A stretch of DNA of 64,000 nt from Tsuneonella sp. CC-YZS046 (lineage in GTDB: Bacteria; Pseudomonadota; Alphaproteobacteria; Sphingomonadales; Sphingomonadaceae), in assembly GCF_035581365.1 (NCBI RefSeq), contig NZ_CP141590.1, positions 744,001 through 808,000 on the forward strand. The letters run 5' to 3'. Positions 53,052-63,566 of this stretch are shown in pieces (position 1 is the first letter of the stretch; every line of letters begins with the position of its first letter). The notes under the pieces are model-generated. The model made no database searches. It was not told where the DNA came from and was given only the letters and a program-made list of their open reading frames with translations. The translations under genes and the position numbers were made by a program.

Positions 53052-54314
53052 ATGGATTATTTTGCTTACAGGGATGGCGTTCTCCATGCGGAGGATGTGC
53101 CGCTCGATCAGATTGCCGAAGAGGTGGGAACGCCCGCCTATGTCTATTCGCGCGCCACGCTGGTGCGCCATGCCCGCGTCTTTCGGGAAGCGCTCGATGT
53201 GCTGCCGCGCAGGCAGATCGCCTTTGCCGTGAAGTCCAACCCCAATCTCGCGGTGCTCAAGCTGCTTTCAAGCGAGGGGTTCGGGGCCGATGTGGTTTCC
53301 GGAGGGGAGCTGGAGCGCGCCCTTGCCGCGGGGATGTCCGCCGAGGGCATCGTCTTTTCCGGGGTGGGCAAGACCCGGGCCGAAATGCTGCGCGGGCTTG
53401 AGGCGGGCATCGGCCAATTCAATCTCGAATCCGAGGAAGAAGGTGTGGAGCTTGCGGCGCTTGCCGCCGGGCACGGCTTTACCGCGCGCGCCGCGCTGCG
53501 CGTCAATCCGGATGTGGATGCCGGCACCCATGGCAAGATTTCGACCGGCAAGGCCGAAAACAAGTTCGGCGTTCCTTATGACCTTGCAGCGGGCATCTAT
53601 GCGCGACTCGCCGCCTTGCCGGGCATGGATATGCGCGGGCTTGCCGTCCATATCGGCAGCCAGCTCGCCAGCCTGGACCCGCTGGAGCGGGCCTTCCTGA
53701 AAATGGGCGAACTGATGCGCGCCATCCGCGCTCAGGGCGACAGCGTCACCCATATGGATCTCGGCGGCGGGATCGGGGTGCCCTACAAGGCCGGCGAGGT
53801 TTTCCCCAGCCCGGCCGAATATGGCGCGATGGTCGCGCGCGTCACCGCCGATTGGGACGTGACCCTGATGTTCGAACCGGGGCGCGTCATTACCGGCAAT
53901 TCCGGCGTCCTGATAACCCGCGTGATCCGCGTGAAGCCGGGTGTGACCAGCCCGTTCGTGATCGTGGATGCGGCGATGAACGATCTGGCCCGCCCGGCGC
54001 TATACGATGCATGGCACGATTTTATCGCCATCCGCCCGTCTGGAGAGACGATCACCGCCAATATCGTCGGCCCGATCTGCGAAAGCTCCGACACTTTCGC
54101 GATGGGGCGGGCCATCGATGCCGTGAAGCCGGGCGATCTGGCCGCGTTCCGCACTGCCGGGGCCTATGGCGCGACCATGGCGAACACATACAACAGCCGC
54201 CCGCTCGTCCCTGAGGTCATGGTCGATGGCGATCGGTGGGCCATCGTCGCCAATCGCATAGATCCGGCTGCGATTCTCGCGGCGGAGCGGGTTCCGGACT
54301 GGCTGGCCGAATGA
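53052..54314 (+). CDS. lysA: Diaminopimelate decarboxylase
   Basis: LysA decarboxylates meso-diaminopimelate to lysine with PLP. The 420-residue protein has the PLP lysine in AFAVKSNPNLAVL, the glycine-rich DLGGGIGVPYK, the FEPGRVITGNSG segment, and the cysteine/aspartate active-site region GPICESSDTFA. Its ATGA overlap with the following gene links lysine and siroheme genes only by placement. Confidence 0.96.
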   Translation: MDYFAYRDGVLHAEDVPLDQIAEEVGTPAYVYSRATLVRHARVFREALDVLPRRQIAFAVKSNPNLAVLKLLSSEGFGADVVSGGELERALAAGMSAEGIVFSGVGKTRAEMLRGLEAGIGQFNLESEEEGVELAALAAGHGFTARAALRVNPDVDAGTHGKISTGKAENKFGVPYDLAAGIYARLAALPGMDMRGLAVHIGSQLASLDPLERAFLKMGELMRAIRAQGDSVTHMDLGGGIGVPYKAGEVFPSPAEYGAMVARVTADWDVTLMFEPGRVITGNSGVLITRVIRVKPGVTSPFVIVDAAMNDLARPALYDAWHDFIAIRPSGETITANIVGPICESSDTFAMGRAIDAVKPGDLAAFRTAGAYGATMANTYNSRPLVPEVMVDGDRWAIVANRIDPAAILAAERVPDWLAE

Positions 54315-55099
54315 GAAGCCTGCCGCTTTTCCACCGCATCTCCGGGCAGCCGGTGATCGTGCTGGGGGAAGGAGAAGCGGCTGAGGCCAAGCGGCGGCTG
54401 GTGGAACGGGCGGGAGGCGTCGTCGTCGCCGACCCCGAAGAAGGCATCCGACGGAATGCGCGGCTCGCATTCGTCGCCCATGACGAGTCCGTCAGGGTCG
54501 AAGCCGCTTCGGAGCGGCTGCGCGAGGCGGGTGTGCTCGTGAATGCTGCCGACCGTCCGGATCTATGTGATTTCACTGTGCCGAGCGTGCTCGATCGTGA
54601 TCCGGTTCTGATCGCAATCGGTACGTCGGGCGCTTCTGCCGGTCTGGCCAAGGCCATTCGCCTGCGGCTGGAAACCCTGCTGCCGCAACGATTGGGAGTA
54701 CTGGCCAAAGCGCTCAACTCTGCCCGTTCAGCCTTGCGTGCCAGGTGGCCTGATGCCGGGGAACGGCGGCGTGCGCTGGATGCGGCGCTGGCGGAAGGGG
54801 GAGCGCTGGACCCGTTGCGTGAGCAATCCGCCGATGCCGTGCCCGAATGGCTTGAGAATGCTCCGCCCGGAACGGAGGCCGGGCTGATCGAGATCGAACT
54901 CACCAGCGACGATCCGGAGGATCTGACGCTGCGCCAGGCCCGGCTGCTCGGCTCGGCGGATGCGATCCTGTATACGGCAGGGGTTGCGTCCGCCATTCTT
55001 GCCCGCGCCCGGGCGGATGCCGTGCGGCACTGCGTATCGAACGATCCGCCCGGGGCAAGCGGCAGGGAAGGACTGGTGATCCTGTTGCGGCGGCAGTGA
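54311..55099 (+). CDS. Precorrin-2 dehydrogenase with a truncated siroheme methyltransferase tail
   Basis: This 262-residue protein corresponds to the N-terminal part of CysG: an NAD-binding dehydrogenase/ferrochelatase half (ISGQPVIVLGEGEAAEAKRRLVERAGG, TDxxDLCDFTVPSVLDRDPVLIAIGTSGASAGLAKAIRLRLETLLP) and a helical dimer domain. The end resembles only the beginning of the methyltransferase (EIELTSDDPEDLTLRQARLLGSADAIL) and then stops, so the SAM-binding core is missing. The rest of siroheme synthesis must come from another gene. Its ATG overlaps the lysA stop. The gene is a likely functional dehydrogenase. Confidence 0.85.
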   Translation: MRSLPLFHRISGQPVIVLGEGEAAEAKRRLVERAGGVVVADPEEGIRRNARLAFVAHDESVRVEAASERLREAGVLVNAADRPDLCDFTVPSVLDRDPVLIAIGTSGASAGLAKAIRLRLETLLPQRLGVLAKALNSARSALRARWPDAGERRRALDAALAEGGALDPLREQSADAVPEWLENAPPGTEAGLIEIELTSDDPEDLTLRQARLLGSADAILYTAGVASAILARARADAVRHCVSNDPPGASGREGLVILLRRQ

Positions 55100-55101
55100 G
55101 G

Positions 55102-55590
55102 TCAATCCTGGAACGCGCTGCCCGACAAGGCGTCGATCGCGGCTTGAAGGATGACCGCGGCAGCCGCTGAATCGATGCGGCCAGCGCGCTTTGCCCGGCT
55201 CATGTCCTGATCGATCAGGCTGCGTTCCGCACTGGCGGTGGACCAGCGCTCGTCCCAGAGCAGTATCGGCAGCCCGAGAACCCCGAGATTGCGCGCGAAG
55301 GCCCGGTTCGCCTGTGCGCGGGGACTTTCGCTGCCATCCATGTTGAGAGGCAGGCCGATCACCAGCCCGGCGACCCCTCGTTCCACCGCCAGGGCCTCCA
55401 GCGCCGCCTTGTCGCGCGCGAACTTGCCGCGCGGGAAAGTCTTGCCCGGCGAGGCGAACCGCCAGCCGGCATCGCAGAAGGCGGTGCCGATGGTCTTGGT
55501 GCCGGGGTCCAGCCCCATCAGCACGCCGCCATCGGGCAGGGCTGCGCGCAATTCCGCGGCCTGGGCCGTAATCAGTGGCTGGCTGCCCAC
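55102..55590 (-). CDS. ruvX: Putative pre-16S rRNA nuclease / Holliday junction resolvase homologue
   Basis: RuvX (YqgF) is an RNase-H-fold nuclease that finishes 16S rRNA maturation. The 162-residue protein has [15 protein letters not shown] (first catalytic Asp), [27 protein letters not shown] (Glu) and [12 protein letters not shown] (last Asp). It is the last gene of the long pyrE-led operon and overlaps the DUF3089 stop by 19 bases. Confidence 0.93.
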   Translation of the reverse strand: MGSQPLITAQAAELRAALPDGGVLMGLDPGTKTIGTAFCDAGWRFASPGKTFPRGKFARDKAALEALAVERGVAGLVIGLPLNMDGSESPRAQANRAFARNLGVLGLPILLWDERWSTASAERSLIDQDMSRAKRAGRIDSAAAAVILQAAIDALSGSAFQD

Positions 55591-56771
55591 GCCTGCACCC
55601 GCTTGCCGACATCGGCTTCCAGATTTCGCCAGAACAAGGGAATATCATAGACGTGATAATTGTTCCCCGGCAGGACATATTGGCCAAGCTTGGGCGGTTC
55701 GCCGATCAGCAGCAGGCCGGATGGATCGCAGCGGGCGGGAACCATGCCCGGCTTGATCTTGGCGTCCTTGAGATCGCGGTCGGGCACCAATGTTCCCAGA
55801 TTATCCTTCGCCGGCGCTTCGCCGCCGATAACTCCGGTCAGCGGATTGGTGCACAGAATCGCGCTGTTCCCGCGCAATTGCCCATCGAAACCGACGGACT
55901 GGGCATAACGGTCCATGACCATGGCGGGATCGGCCGGTTCCGCGAAGCTGGACCAGGCGATGATGCAGCCGGTCTGATCCGGCTTCTCGCAGGGCGGCAT
56001 GCCCAGGGAAGGAAGGTCGTGCTCTACTGAAATGGGCCAGCCGATCGGATAGGCGGCGACGATCCGCCGGGCAAGCGGCGTGCCCGCCACATGCTCCTTG
56101 AGCAGCCGGGTCAGATGGAGCGCCCCCTGGCTGTGCCCGGCCAGAACAATCGGCATCTTCTCGTCGACGCTGGAAAGAAAGAACTCGAAGGCCTGCTCCA
56201 CGTCCTTGTAGGCGGCATCGAGCGCCATCTGCGCCTCCGGCGCATCGGTCAGGAAGGCGCCGAACGTTGCCTGACGATAGCGCGGCGCCCAGATCTCGCT
56301 CGCCGCGTCGAAGGGACTGGCCATCCCGCGCAGGAAGATACGGGCGCGCTCCTGCGATTCCTCGTCGTCCAGCGGGGCGTTCCAGTACGAACGCTGAAGA
56401 TAGCTGGTGGGGTGGATGAAAAACACCGCGAACGAAGGGCCGACCTCGGTGGGATCGGTCGAATCCACGGGAGCGGGGGAAGGGAGCGGCGCTGCGTTTG
56501 CAGTATTCGCAGGCGGTGTGGAAGCGTCTTCGTCCAATGCTTCCGGCGAGGGCTGCCAGCGCGAAGGATCGTCCTGCCCGATGCCGGGCCGGGAAAACCA
56601 CATGGCCGGGTCTTCATAAGCGTTTGGAGCCAGCGATGCCTGCTGCACGAACTCGCTGCGGGGGACGAAGGCGAATTCGGTCAGCTCGCGCGACCATATC
56701 CGGAGAGCGAACAGCGCGGCAATGACCAGCACGGTCAGCAGCGCGATGAGGTAGAGGAACTTGCGGGCCAT
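55572..56771 (-). CDS. DUF3089-containing alpha/beta hydrolase-like membrane-anchored protein
   Basis: This 399-residue protein starts with a membrane anchor ([19 protein letters not shown]) and then a DUF3089 alpha/beta hydrolase domain: [38 protein letters not shown], the nucleophile elbow [16 protein letters not shown] (GHSQG), and a C-terminal histidine (NNYHVYD). The catalytic domain faces the periplasm. It is unlikely to be part of the core lepB pathway. Role is unknown. Confidence 0.85.
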   Translation of the reverse strand: MARKFLYLIALLTVLVIAALFALRIWSRELTEFAFVPRSEFVQQASLAPNAYEDPAMWFSRPGIGQDDPSRWQPSPEALDEDASTPPANTANAAPLPSPAPVDSTDPTEVGPSFAVFFIHPTSYLQRSYWNAPLDDEESQERARIFLRGMASPFDAASEIWAPRYRQATFGAFLTDAPEAQMALDAAYKDVEQAFEFFLSSVDEKMPIVLAGHSQGALHLTRLLKEHVAGTPLARRIVAAYPIGWPISVEHDLPSLGMPPCEKPDQTGCIIAWSSFAEPADPAMVMDRYAQSVGFDGQLRGNSAILCTNPLTGVIGGEAPAKDNLGTLVPDRDLKDAKIKPGMVPARCDPSGLLLIGEPPKLGQYVLPGNNYHVYDIPLFWRNLEADVGKRVQAWAASH

Positions 56772-56772
56772 A

Positions 56773-57852
56773 TCAGTTGGTAGAAACGCTTTCCTGTTGT
56801 TGATCGATCCTGCGCGATCGCCGTTGAAGCGCGACCTTGGCCATCGCCACCAGCGGATCGGCCAGCGTCAGCCCGATAATCCCGAACAACACGCCGAGAA
56901 TCAGCTGCGCGGCCAGCACCAGGGCGGGCGCGAGATCCACGGTCTTGCGGGCGATCATCGGCACCAGGATATATCCGTCGATGGTCTGCACCGCGAAATA
57001 GACGCCCAGCGTATAGAGGCCCATTTCCGTCCCGCCCGAAAATCCGACGAGCACCATCAATAGGCCCGATACGATCGCCCCGATATTCGGAATGAACGCG
57101 AGCAGGCCGGTCAGCAGCCCCAGCAAGGCGGCCATCGGAACCCCGTAGAGCGCAAGCAAGGCCCAGGTGAACACGCCTTCGACAACCATTCCCAGCAGCC
57201 GTCCGCTCAACAGCCGACGCAGGGTATAGGCCATCTCATCGGCCATTTCCGCGAAATCCTCGCGCTGGTCTTCCGCGATCATCCAGGCAATGCCACGCTG
57301 GTAGATATGCGGCTCCAGCGCGATGTAAATGCCCAGCACGACGATCAGGACGAGGTTTGCGAAGCCCCCGATCAGCCCGCCGAGCGCCCGGGTCACGCTG
57401 CCGACCCCGCTGAAAAGCTGCTGGGCCAAACCCTTGATGTCGTCGATCCGGATATGGACGCCCATGCCTTGCAGCCAGGCATTCGCAAGGGAGAGCTGGC
57501 TGTCGACGAGGGCGGGAAGCTGGGCCGCCTGTTCCGCGATCTGATAGCCGGCGAACTGGATCAGCCAGGCGAGAAACGCCGCCGCCCCGATCAGCACGAT
57601 CGCGATTCGCCAGCCGCGCCCGATCGGAAGCACCCGCCCTAGCAGGCGAGCGCCTCCGTCGATCATGCAGGCGAAGACCATCGCGCCGAAGATGACGAGC
57701 AGGGGCTGCACGAGATAGACGGCGAGCGCCACGAGGCCGACCATCGCGGTCCACACCAGCGCCCGCCTTGCCTCGAACCTGAGCCGGGGATCGCTTAGCT
57801 GGGCCGGGCTGGAACCGATCAATTCGGCGGATGCTTCGTCATTGTCGCTCAT
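56773..57852 (-). CDS. AI-2E family transporter
   Basis: This 359-residue integral membrane protein has about eight helices and the family C-terminal pattern GLLTGLLAFIPNIGAIVSGL...VQTIDGYILVPMIARKTVDLAPALVLAAQLILGVLFGIIGLTLADPL. The N-terminal pair of helices is VGLVALAVYLVQPLLVIFGAMVFACMI. Family members are exporters or ion/proton antiporters; the AI-2 substrate of the name should not be assumed. Its start overlaps the lepB stop by 14 bases. Confidence 0.92.
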   Translation of the reverse strand: MSDNDEASAELIGSSPAQLSDPRLRFEARRALVWTAMVGLVALAVYLVQPLLVIFGAMVFACMIDGGARLLGRVLPIGRGWRIAIVLIGAAAFLAWLIQFAGYQIAEQAAQLPALVDSQLSLANAWLQGMGVHIRIDDIKGLAQQLFSGVGSVTRALGGLIGGFANLVLIVVLGIYIALEPHIYQRGIAWMIAEDQREDFAEMADEMAYTLRRLLSGRLLGMVVEGVFTWALLALYGVPMAALLGLLTGLLAFIPNIGAIVSGLLMVLVGFSGGTEMGLYTLGVYFAVQTIDGYILVPMIARKTVDLAPALVLAAQLILGVLFGIIGLTLADPLVAMAKVALQRRSRRIDQQQESVSTN

Positions 57853-58714
57853 CGGCGTTCCCTTGTGGCATTATGGCGGGCCGCAGGGATCGCCATGCTC
57901 TCCCGCCGCGAAGGGCATCCCACCAGCTCAAGGGATTCAGCGTTTCGCTGCCATTGAGGGAGAAGGTGATGAACTCGGCCCGTCCGCCGATATTCTCCAG
58001 AGGGACCGGCCCGCCCAATCCGCGCTCGAAAGTCTCGGCCCGGCTGTCAGCGGAATGATCGCGATTGTCGCCCATCAGGAAGACATGGCCCGCAGGCACC
58101 GTGATCTCGGCCATATCGTCCAGACGCTGGTGCAGATGGTCTATCACCACATATGTCGCGCCGTTGGGAAGAGTCTCGCGCAATGCGGGCAATTCGCAGA
58201 CATCCAGCCCGGAAGGTTTGCGAATCCTGAGGCCGGGATAGGATTCGGGATCGCAAGGAGCGTTCGCATCTATCGGCAGTTCGATCGGGGCTTCGATCGT
58301 TTGCGGCACCGGCTTTCCATTCAGGATGATCTGCCCGTTCACCAGCGCGATCCGGTCGCCCGGCAAGGCGACCACCCGCTTGATGTAATCTTCATCGAGT
58401 TCCGGCGGGACCGCGATCACGATGTCGCCATATTCGGGAGTGGCGGGGAACAGGCGCCCCTTGAAGCGCGGAAGAACGTGGAAAGAGGCGGAGACCCACG
58501 ACCAGCCGTAGGGATATTTGCTCACCACCAGCCGGTCGCCCACCAGCAGGTTGGGCATCATCGATTGGGAAGGGATATAGAAGGGCTTCGCGATGAAACT
58601 GTGGAAGGCGAGGACCGCCAGCAGCATCAGCCCGAGTCCGCGAATCTCCGCCACCCAATTCACCCGCTCGGATTTCGGATCGCCATCTTCGACAGACTGT
58701 ATGTTCCCGTTCAT
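57839..58714 (-). CDS. lepB: Signal peptidase I
   Basis: LepB removes signal peptides from exported proteins. The 291-residue protein has an N-terminal membrane helix ([17 protein letters not shown]), the catalytic Ser in [16 protein letters not shown], the Lys in [13 protein letters not shown] and the box [20 protein letters not shown] 58714 overlaps the acpS stop (ATGA). It is positioned in the common acpS-lepB order. Confidence 0.95.
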   Translation of the reverse strand: MNGNIQSVEDGDPKSERVNWVAEIRGLGLMLLAVLAFHSFIAKPFYIPSQSMMPNLLVGDRLVVSKYPYGWSWVSASFHVLPRFKGRLFPATPEYGDIVIAVPPELDEDYIKRVVALPGDRIALVNGQIILNGKPVPQTIEAPIELPIDANAPCDPESYPGLRIRKPSGLDVCELPALRETLPNGATYVVIDHLHQRLDDMAEITVPAGHVFLMGDNRDHSADSRAETFERGLGGPVPLENIGGRAEFITFSLNGSETLNPLSWWDALRGGRAWRSLRPAIMPQGNADERQ

Positions 58715-59112
58715 AAGGGCCGCGCCTCGATAACGATGAAGGCCTGCGCCCAGGGATGATCGTCGGTAAGCGTGAGATGCACGATCGCTTCGTATCCTGC
58801 GGGAGTGATGGAGGCCAGCCGCACCGCCGCACCGCCGCTCAGCGCAAGGGTGGGCGCGCCCGACCGGGCATTGATTACTCCGATGTCCTTCATGAAAACT
58901 CCCTGGCGGAAGCCTGTGCCGACCGCCTTCGAAAACGCTTCCTTGGCGGCGAAGCGCTTGGCGTATGTGCCTGCGCGGGTGAACGGGCGGCGCGCCGCCC
59001 TGGCGCGCTCGATCTCGGTAAACACCCGTCTCTCGAAACGTTCCCCGAAACGATCCAGCGACGCCTGAATGCGTTCGATGCTGCACAGGTCGGAGCCAAT
59101 GGCGATAATCAT
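58711..59112 (-). CDS. acpS: Holo-[acyl-carrier-protein] synthase
   Basis: AcpS transfers phosphopantetheine from CoA to acyl carrier protein. The 133-residue protein has [11 protein letters not shown] (metal-binding Asp) and [18 protein letters not shown] (Glu and Lys), the core of the enzyme. Its ATG overlaps the pdxJ stop and its stop overlaps lepB, so the genes are coupled. The pdxJ-acpS-lepB order is widespread in alphaproteobacteria. Confidence 0.95.
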   Translation of the reverse strand: MIIAIGSDLCSIERIQASLDRFGERFERRVFTEIERARAARRPFTRAGTYAKRFAAKEAFSKAVGTGFRQGVFMKDIGVINARSGAPTLALSGGAAVRLASITPAGYEAIVHLTLTDDHPWAQAFIVIEARPL

Positions 59113-59852
59113 CGGGCGGCGTCCATCAAGTCACGCATTCTGCGCACCGCTTCTTCAAGCCCGACGAAAACCGCCTCGCCCACGAGATAGTGGCCGATGT
59201 TCAGTTCCGTCAGCTGGGGGATGGCGGCAATCGGCTGGACATTCTCATAGGTCAGGCCGTGCCCGGCGTGAGGCTCGATCCCGTTCCTAGCCGCGAGCGC
59301 GGCCATATCGCCGAGGCGCTTCAATTCCACTGCCCGGGCATCCCCTTCCGCATGGGCATATTCCCCGGTGTGAAACTCGACCACCGGCGCATTGAGTCGC
59401 ATCGCGGCTTCGATCTGTCTCGGGTCCGGGGCGATGAACAGGCTGACGCGGATGCCGGCGTCGAGCAGGCGGGATACCACCGGCTGCAGCATATTGTGCT
59501 GCCCGGCTGCGTCGAGTCCCCCCTCGGTCGTGCGTTCCTCGCGCCGCTCCGGCACGATGCAGGCCGCGTGCGGGCCGTGGCGCAGGGCGATCTCCAGCAT
59601 TTCGCCGGTAGCCGCCATTTCGAGATTGAGCGGCAGTTCGGATATTTCACGGATGCGGGCAAGGTCATCGTCGCGAATGTGGCGGCGATCTTCCCGCAGA
59701 TGGATGGTGATCCCATCTCCGCCCGCCTGCGCCACGATCCGGGCCGCCCGCGCGGGATCGGGATGATCTCCGCCGCGCGCGTTGCGGATCGTCGCGACGT
59801 GATCGATATTCACGCCAAGCCTCAGCTTGCCGGGAAACGGCTGGCTGCCCAT
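59109..59852 (-). CDS. pdxJ: Pyridoxine 5'-phosphate synthase
   Basis: PdxJ condenses 1-deoxyxylulose 5-phosphate with 3-amino-1-hydroxyacetone 1-phosphate to pyridoxine phosphate. The TIM-barrel protein begins [24 protein letters not shown], contains [12 protein letters not shown] and [17 protein letters not shown], and ends with the helix [22 protein letters not shown] use the ATG at 59852 because GAGGG lies seven bases before it; 59858 is the alternative. It is four bases downstream of pyrE in effect, in one operon. Confidence 0.95.
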   Translation of the reverse strand: MGSQPFPGKLRLGVNIDHVATIRNARGGDHPDPARAARIVAQAGGDGITIHLREDRRHIRDDDLARIREISELPLNLEMAATGEMLEIALRHGPHAACIVPERREERTTEGGLDAAGQHNMLQPVVSRLLDAGIRVSLFIAPDPRQIEAAMRLNAPVVEFHTGEYAHAEGDARAVELKRLGDMAALAARNGIEPHAGHGLTYENVQPIAAIPQLTELNIGHYLVGEAVFVGLEEAVRRMRDLMDAAR

Positions 59853-59862
59853 CACCATGCCC

Positions 59863-60447
59863 TCAGGCCTTTGCCCGGCTGCCGGGCTTTTCCACGGGAA
59901 TCGCGGCCAGCCCGGATGGCAGTTCGTCCGCGGCGTAGGTGGGGAACGACAGGCTCACCAGCGGATGGAAGGGGACGCCCAGATCCACGGCGCCGCCGGA
60001 ACGGTCGACCAGTGCGGCGGCCGCGATCACTTCGCCGCCTGCTTCCGTGACCGCGGCCATGGCCTCGCGCGAGGACAGGCCGGTGGTGACGACGTCCTCC
60101 ACCAGCAGCACTTTCTCCCCTTGGGCGATGGTGAAGCCGCGGCGCAATTCGAACGTGCCGGTGGGGCGCTCCACGAAGATCGCGTCCTTGCCCAGGGCGC
60201 GGCCCATCTCATGGCCGAAAATGATGCCGCCCATGGCGGGCGAGACTACCTTGTCGATAGCCTGGCGCAGATCGCGAGACATTTCGGCGGCAAGGGCGAC
60301 AGCCAGCCGTCCGGCGCGATCCGGATTCATGAGCACGCGCGCGCATTGCAGGTAATGGGCGCTGTGGCGGCCCGAGGATAGGAGGAAATGGCCTTCGAGC
60401 AGCGCGCCGCTTGCGCGGAACTCGGCTAGTACCTCTTCGTCTGTCAT
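59863..60447 (-). CDS. pyrE: Orotate phosphoribosyltransferase
   Basis: PyrE makes OMP from orotate and PRPP in pyrimidine synthesis. The 194-residue protein has the PRPP loop [33 protein letters not shown] (flexible-loop region), and a typical start [20 protein letters not shown]. It is the promoter-proximal gene of a long minus-strand operon: pyrE, pdxJ, acpS, lepB, AI-2E, DUF3089, ruvX. Confidence 0.95.
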   Translation of the reverse strand: MTDEEVLAEFRASGALLEGHFLLSSGRHSAHYLQCARVLMNPDRAGRLAVALAAEMSRDLRQAIDKVVSPAMGGIIFGHEMGRALGKDAIFVERPTGTFELRRGFTIAQGEKVLLVEDVVTTGLSSREAMAAVTEAGGEVIAAAALVDRSGGAVDLGVPFHPLVSLSFPTYAADELPSGLAAIPVEKPGSRAKA

Positions 60448-60642
60448 GCTGGTTTTCCAAGTCCTTCGATTGCAGGACGGTCCCTTGCGCGCGGGGGATG
60501 CTCAGGCGACTGTCAAAAATATCCCTAGAAGCGCTTGAGGCACGGGGCAAGCGCGCGTATAGGGCGCGCAAATCGCGCCTCTTCCGGGTGTGGAATGGCC
60601 ATTGAGGCCGCATTGTTCAGAGAGCGGAAAGCGTCAGTGACG

Positions 60643-61734
60643 ATGAACTTCGGCAAAACTGCCCGCAGGGGGGCGAACACCTTGCTAACCGGCCTTGTGG
60701 CCCTTGCCGCAGCGGTTCTTCCGCAGGTGGCTGCAGCGCAGGAGGCCGTGGCCGAAGCCGCCAACGCCGCCCCGGTTGCGGCCCCCGCCACCAGCGAGGC
60801 TGCGGCTCCCGCGGCGGTGCCGGCCGCCGAGGGAATCGCCCGCATGATGCCGGAAGCCGGCAAGGGCATGCCGGTCGAGGGCGGGCTGGGCTTTCAGGAT
60901 CAGTATTCCCCGATCGGGGAATATGCGCTCTGGATGCATGATGGCGTGCTGCTGCCGATCATCACCGTGATTACTCTGTTCGTGCTGGGCCTGATGCTGT
61001 GGGTGATCGCCCGCTACAACCGGCGCGCGAACAAGGTTCCTTCGCGGACCAGCCACAACACGCTGATCGAGGTGGTCTGGACGCTGGTTCCGGTGCTGAT
61101 TCTGGTCGGGATCGCGATCCCGTCGATCGACCTGCTGGCCAAGCAGTTCAAGTCGCCGCCGGCCAATGCGCTGACCGTGAAACTTACCGGCAGCCAATGG
61201 TTCTGGACCTACAGCTTCCCCGACAATGGCGAAGTCGAGTTCGACTCGAAGATGCTCAATATTCCGGGCGCCCCCGTGATCAACGCGGGCGTGCGGGAAG
61301 TCGGTTCCGATCCGAGCGACGGCCCCTCCCACCTCGAAGTGGACAATCGCCTGGTGCTTCCGGTCGGTGAGCCGATCCGCCTCCAGGTCACCGCATCTGA
61401 CGTGATTCACTCCTTTGCCGTCCCCGCGCTCTGGTTCAAGCTGGACGCGGTTCCGGGCCGCCTCAACGAGAAGATGATCTTCATCAAGGAGCCTGGCGTC
61501 TATTACGGCCAGTGTTCGGAGCTTTGCGGCGTGAAGCATGGCTATATGCCGATCGCCATCGAGGCTCGTCCGCGCGCCGAATTCGAGGCCTGGCTGCTTG
61601 CCAAGGGCGGCAGCTTCGCCAGCAAGGAAAAGCCCGCCGTCGCTCCAGCCGCTGCTCCGGCGCCTGCCGATGCCGCATCGCCGGCTCCGGCCGCCGGAAC
61701 CGCGAAACAAGAAGCCCCGGCCCCTGCGGCCTGA
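60643..61734 (+). CDS. coxB: Cytochrome c oxidase subunit II
   Basis: Subunit II carries the CuA centre that receives electrons from cytochrome c at the inner membrane. The 363-residue precursor has a signal sequence, an Ala/Pro-rich stretch and two membrane helices. The cupredoxin domain has the CuA ligands in CSELCGVKHGYM, WFWTYSFPD, and an Ala-rich C-terminal tail. I use ATG 60643; GTG 60637 is an alternative. coxA follows 34 bases later. Confidence 0.96.
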   Translation: MNFGKTARRGANTLLTGLVALAAAVLPQVAAAQEAVAEAANAAPVAAPATSEAAAPAAVPAAEGIARMMPEAGKGMPVEGGLGFQDQYSPIGEYALWMHDGVLLPIITVITLFVLGLMLWVIARYNRRANKVPSRTSHNTLIEVVWTLVPVLILVGIAIPSIDLLAKQFKSPPANALTVKLTGSQWFWTYSFPDNGEVEFDSKMLNIPGAPVINAGVREVGSDPSDGPSHLEVDNRLVLPVGEPIRLQVTASDVIHSFAVPALWFKLDAVPGRLNEKMIFIKEPGVYYGQCSELCGVKHGYMPIAIEARPRAEFEAWLLAKGGSFASKEKPAVAPAAAPAPADAASPAPAAGTAKQEAPAPAA

Positions 61735-61768
61735 CGAACGCTATCAAAGCATAAGGTTACGCTGAACT

Positions 61769-63457
61769 ATGGCTACCACCGCTGAAACCTTCCAGGGTCA
61801 CGCCGAAGCGCACGATCATGATCATGACCATGATCACAAGCCTGGCTTCTTCGCTCGCTGGTTCATGTCCACCAACCACAAGGACATCGGAACGCTCTAT
61901 CTGATCTTCGCGATCTTTGCGGGCGTTATCGGTGGCGGTATTTCCGGCATCATGCGGGCCGAGCTTGCCGAGCCGGGCATCCAGTATCTGCAGTGGTGGA
62001 CCGGCTTCCTCGGCGGCAATGCGCAGAGCTTCGACGAGGCGCTGCACCTCTGGAACGTGCTGATTACGGCCCATGGCCTGATCATGGTGTTCTTCATGGT
62101 CATGCCGGCGGTTATCGGCGGTTTCGGTAACTGGTTCGTGCCGCTGATGATCGGCGCGCCGGACATGGCGTTTCCGCGCATGAACAACGTTTCCTTCTGG
62201 CTCACCGTGGCCGGGTTCTGCTCGCTGATGTTCTCGGCCTTCGTGCCGGGCGGGACCGGTAATGGTGCCGGCGTGGGCTGGACGGTCTATGCGCCGCTTT
62301 CGACCTATGGCTCTCAGGGGCCCGCGGTCGACTTCGCGATCTTCTCGTTGCACCTTGCCGGCGCCGGCTCGATCCTCGGCGCGACCAACTTCATCACCAC
62401 CATCTTCAACATGCGCGCTCCGGGCATGACGCTCCACAAGATGCCGCTGTTCGTGTGGTCGGTGCTCGTCACCGCCTTCCTGCTGTTGCTGTCCCTGCCG
62501 GTGCTCGCCGCTGCGATCACCATGCTGATTACCGACCGCAACTTCGGCACGACCTTCTTCGATCCGGCGGGCGGCGGCGATCCCGTGCTGTACCAGCACC
62601 TGTTCTGGTTCTTCGGCCACCCCGAAGTCTACATCATGATCCTGCCGGCCTTCGGCATCATCAGCCAGATCGTGGCGACCTTCTCCAAGAAGCCGGTGTT
62701 CGGCTATCTCGGCATGGCCTACGCCATGGTCGCGATCGGGGTCGTCGGCTTCATCGTGTGGGCGCACCACATGTATACGACCGGCCTCGACGTTAACACG
62801 AAGATGTATTTCACCGCGGCGACCATGGTGATCGCGGTGCCGACCGGGGTGAAGATCTTCAGCTGGATCGCCACGATGTGGGGCGGCAGCCTGGAGTTCA
62901 GGTCGCCGATGGTCTGGGCGCTTGGCTTTATCTTCCTGTTCACCGTTGGCGGCGTCACCGGCGTCGTTCTCGCCAATGGCGGCGTCGACGACAATTTGCA
63001 CGACACCTATTACGTGGTTGGCCACTTCCACTACGTGCTGTCGCTGGGCGCCGTGACCGGCCTGTTCGCAGGGTTCTACTACTGGTTCCCGAAGATGAGC
63101 GGGCGGATGTATTCCGAGATTCTCGCTCACGTCCATTTCTGGATCTTCTTCATCGGCGTGAACATGATCTTCTTCCCGATGCACTTCCTGGGCATGCAGG
63201 GTATGCCGCGCCGCTATCCGGACTATGCGGAAGCCTACGCCCATTGGAATCACATCGCGTCGATCGGTTATGAGATCATGGCGGTTTCGATCGGCGTGTT
63301 CTTCGTGAACATCGTTTACGCCTTCGTTGCCGGCAAGAAGGCCGAAGACAATTACTGGGGCGAAGGCGCAACGACGCTGGAATGGACCTTGTCCAGCCCG
63401 CCGCCGTTCCACCAGTTCGAGACTCTGCCGGTGATCGAGGACAAGGGTCACCACTGA
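61769..63457 (+). CDS. coxA: Cytochrome c oxidase subunit I (aa3-type)
   Basis: Subunit I holds heme a and the heme a3-CuB site. The 562-residue protein has 12 membrane helices with the ligand motifs [17 protein letters not shown] (crosslinked His-Tyr), WAHHMY, and [14 protein letters not shown]. The N-terminus carries [16 protein letters not shown], a His/Asp-rich patch just before the first helix, possibly metal-binding. It is the second gene of coxB-coxA-ctaB. Confidence 0.97.
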   Translation: MATTAETFQGHAEAHDHDHDHDHKPGFFARWFMSTNHKDIGTLYLIFAIFAGVIGGGISGIMRAELAEPGIQYLQWWTGFLGGNAQSFDEALHLWNVLITAHGLIMVFFMVMPAVIGGFGNWFVPLMIGAPDMAFPRMNNVSFWLTVAGFCSLMFSAFVPGGTGNGAGVGWTVYAPLSTYGSQGPAVDFAIFSLHLAGAGSILGATNFITTIFNMRAPGMTLHKMPLFVWSVLVTAFLLLLSLPVLAAAITMLITDRNFGTTFFDPAGGGDPVLYQHLFWFFGHPEVYIMILPAFGIISQIVATFSKKPVFGYLGMAYAMVAIGVVGFIVWAHHMYTTGLDVNTKMYFTAATMVIAVPTGVKIFSWIATMWGGSLEFRSPMVWALGFIFLFTVGGVTGVVLANGGVDDNLHDTYYVVGHFHYVLSLGAVTGLFAGFYYWFPKMSGRMYSEILAHVHFWIFFIGVNMIFFPMHFLGMQGMPRRYPDYAEAYAHWNHIASIGYEIMAVSIGVFFVNIVYAFVAGKKAEDNYWGEGATTLEWTLSSPPPFHQFETLPVIEDKGHH

Positions 63458-63506
63458 GATGTGCCGCGTCCCCTTCTTCAGGGGGCCGGTCAAGTGTTCC
63501 AATGAC

Positions 63507-63530
63507 GGGGGCTGGCGTTAGCCGGCCCCC
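63507..63530 (+). terminator. Hairpin between coxA and ctaB
   Basis: GGGGGCTGGC (63507-63516) pairs with GCCGGCCCCC (63521-63530) around GTTA, with one U-G pair. It should halt or attenuate transcription between coxA and ctaB, giving less heme-O synthase than oxidase subunit. Confidence 0.6.
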
Positions 63531-63566
63531 GCATTCCTTTCCCGGAAGGGAAACGCCAAAAGGCTT

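Noticed and set aside
61757-63502. A 581-codon His/Arg-rich open frame opposite coxA
   Set aside because: It is the antisense of the well-conserved cytochrome oxidase gene and reads as low-complexity.
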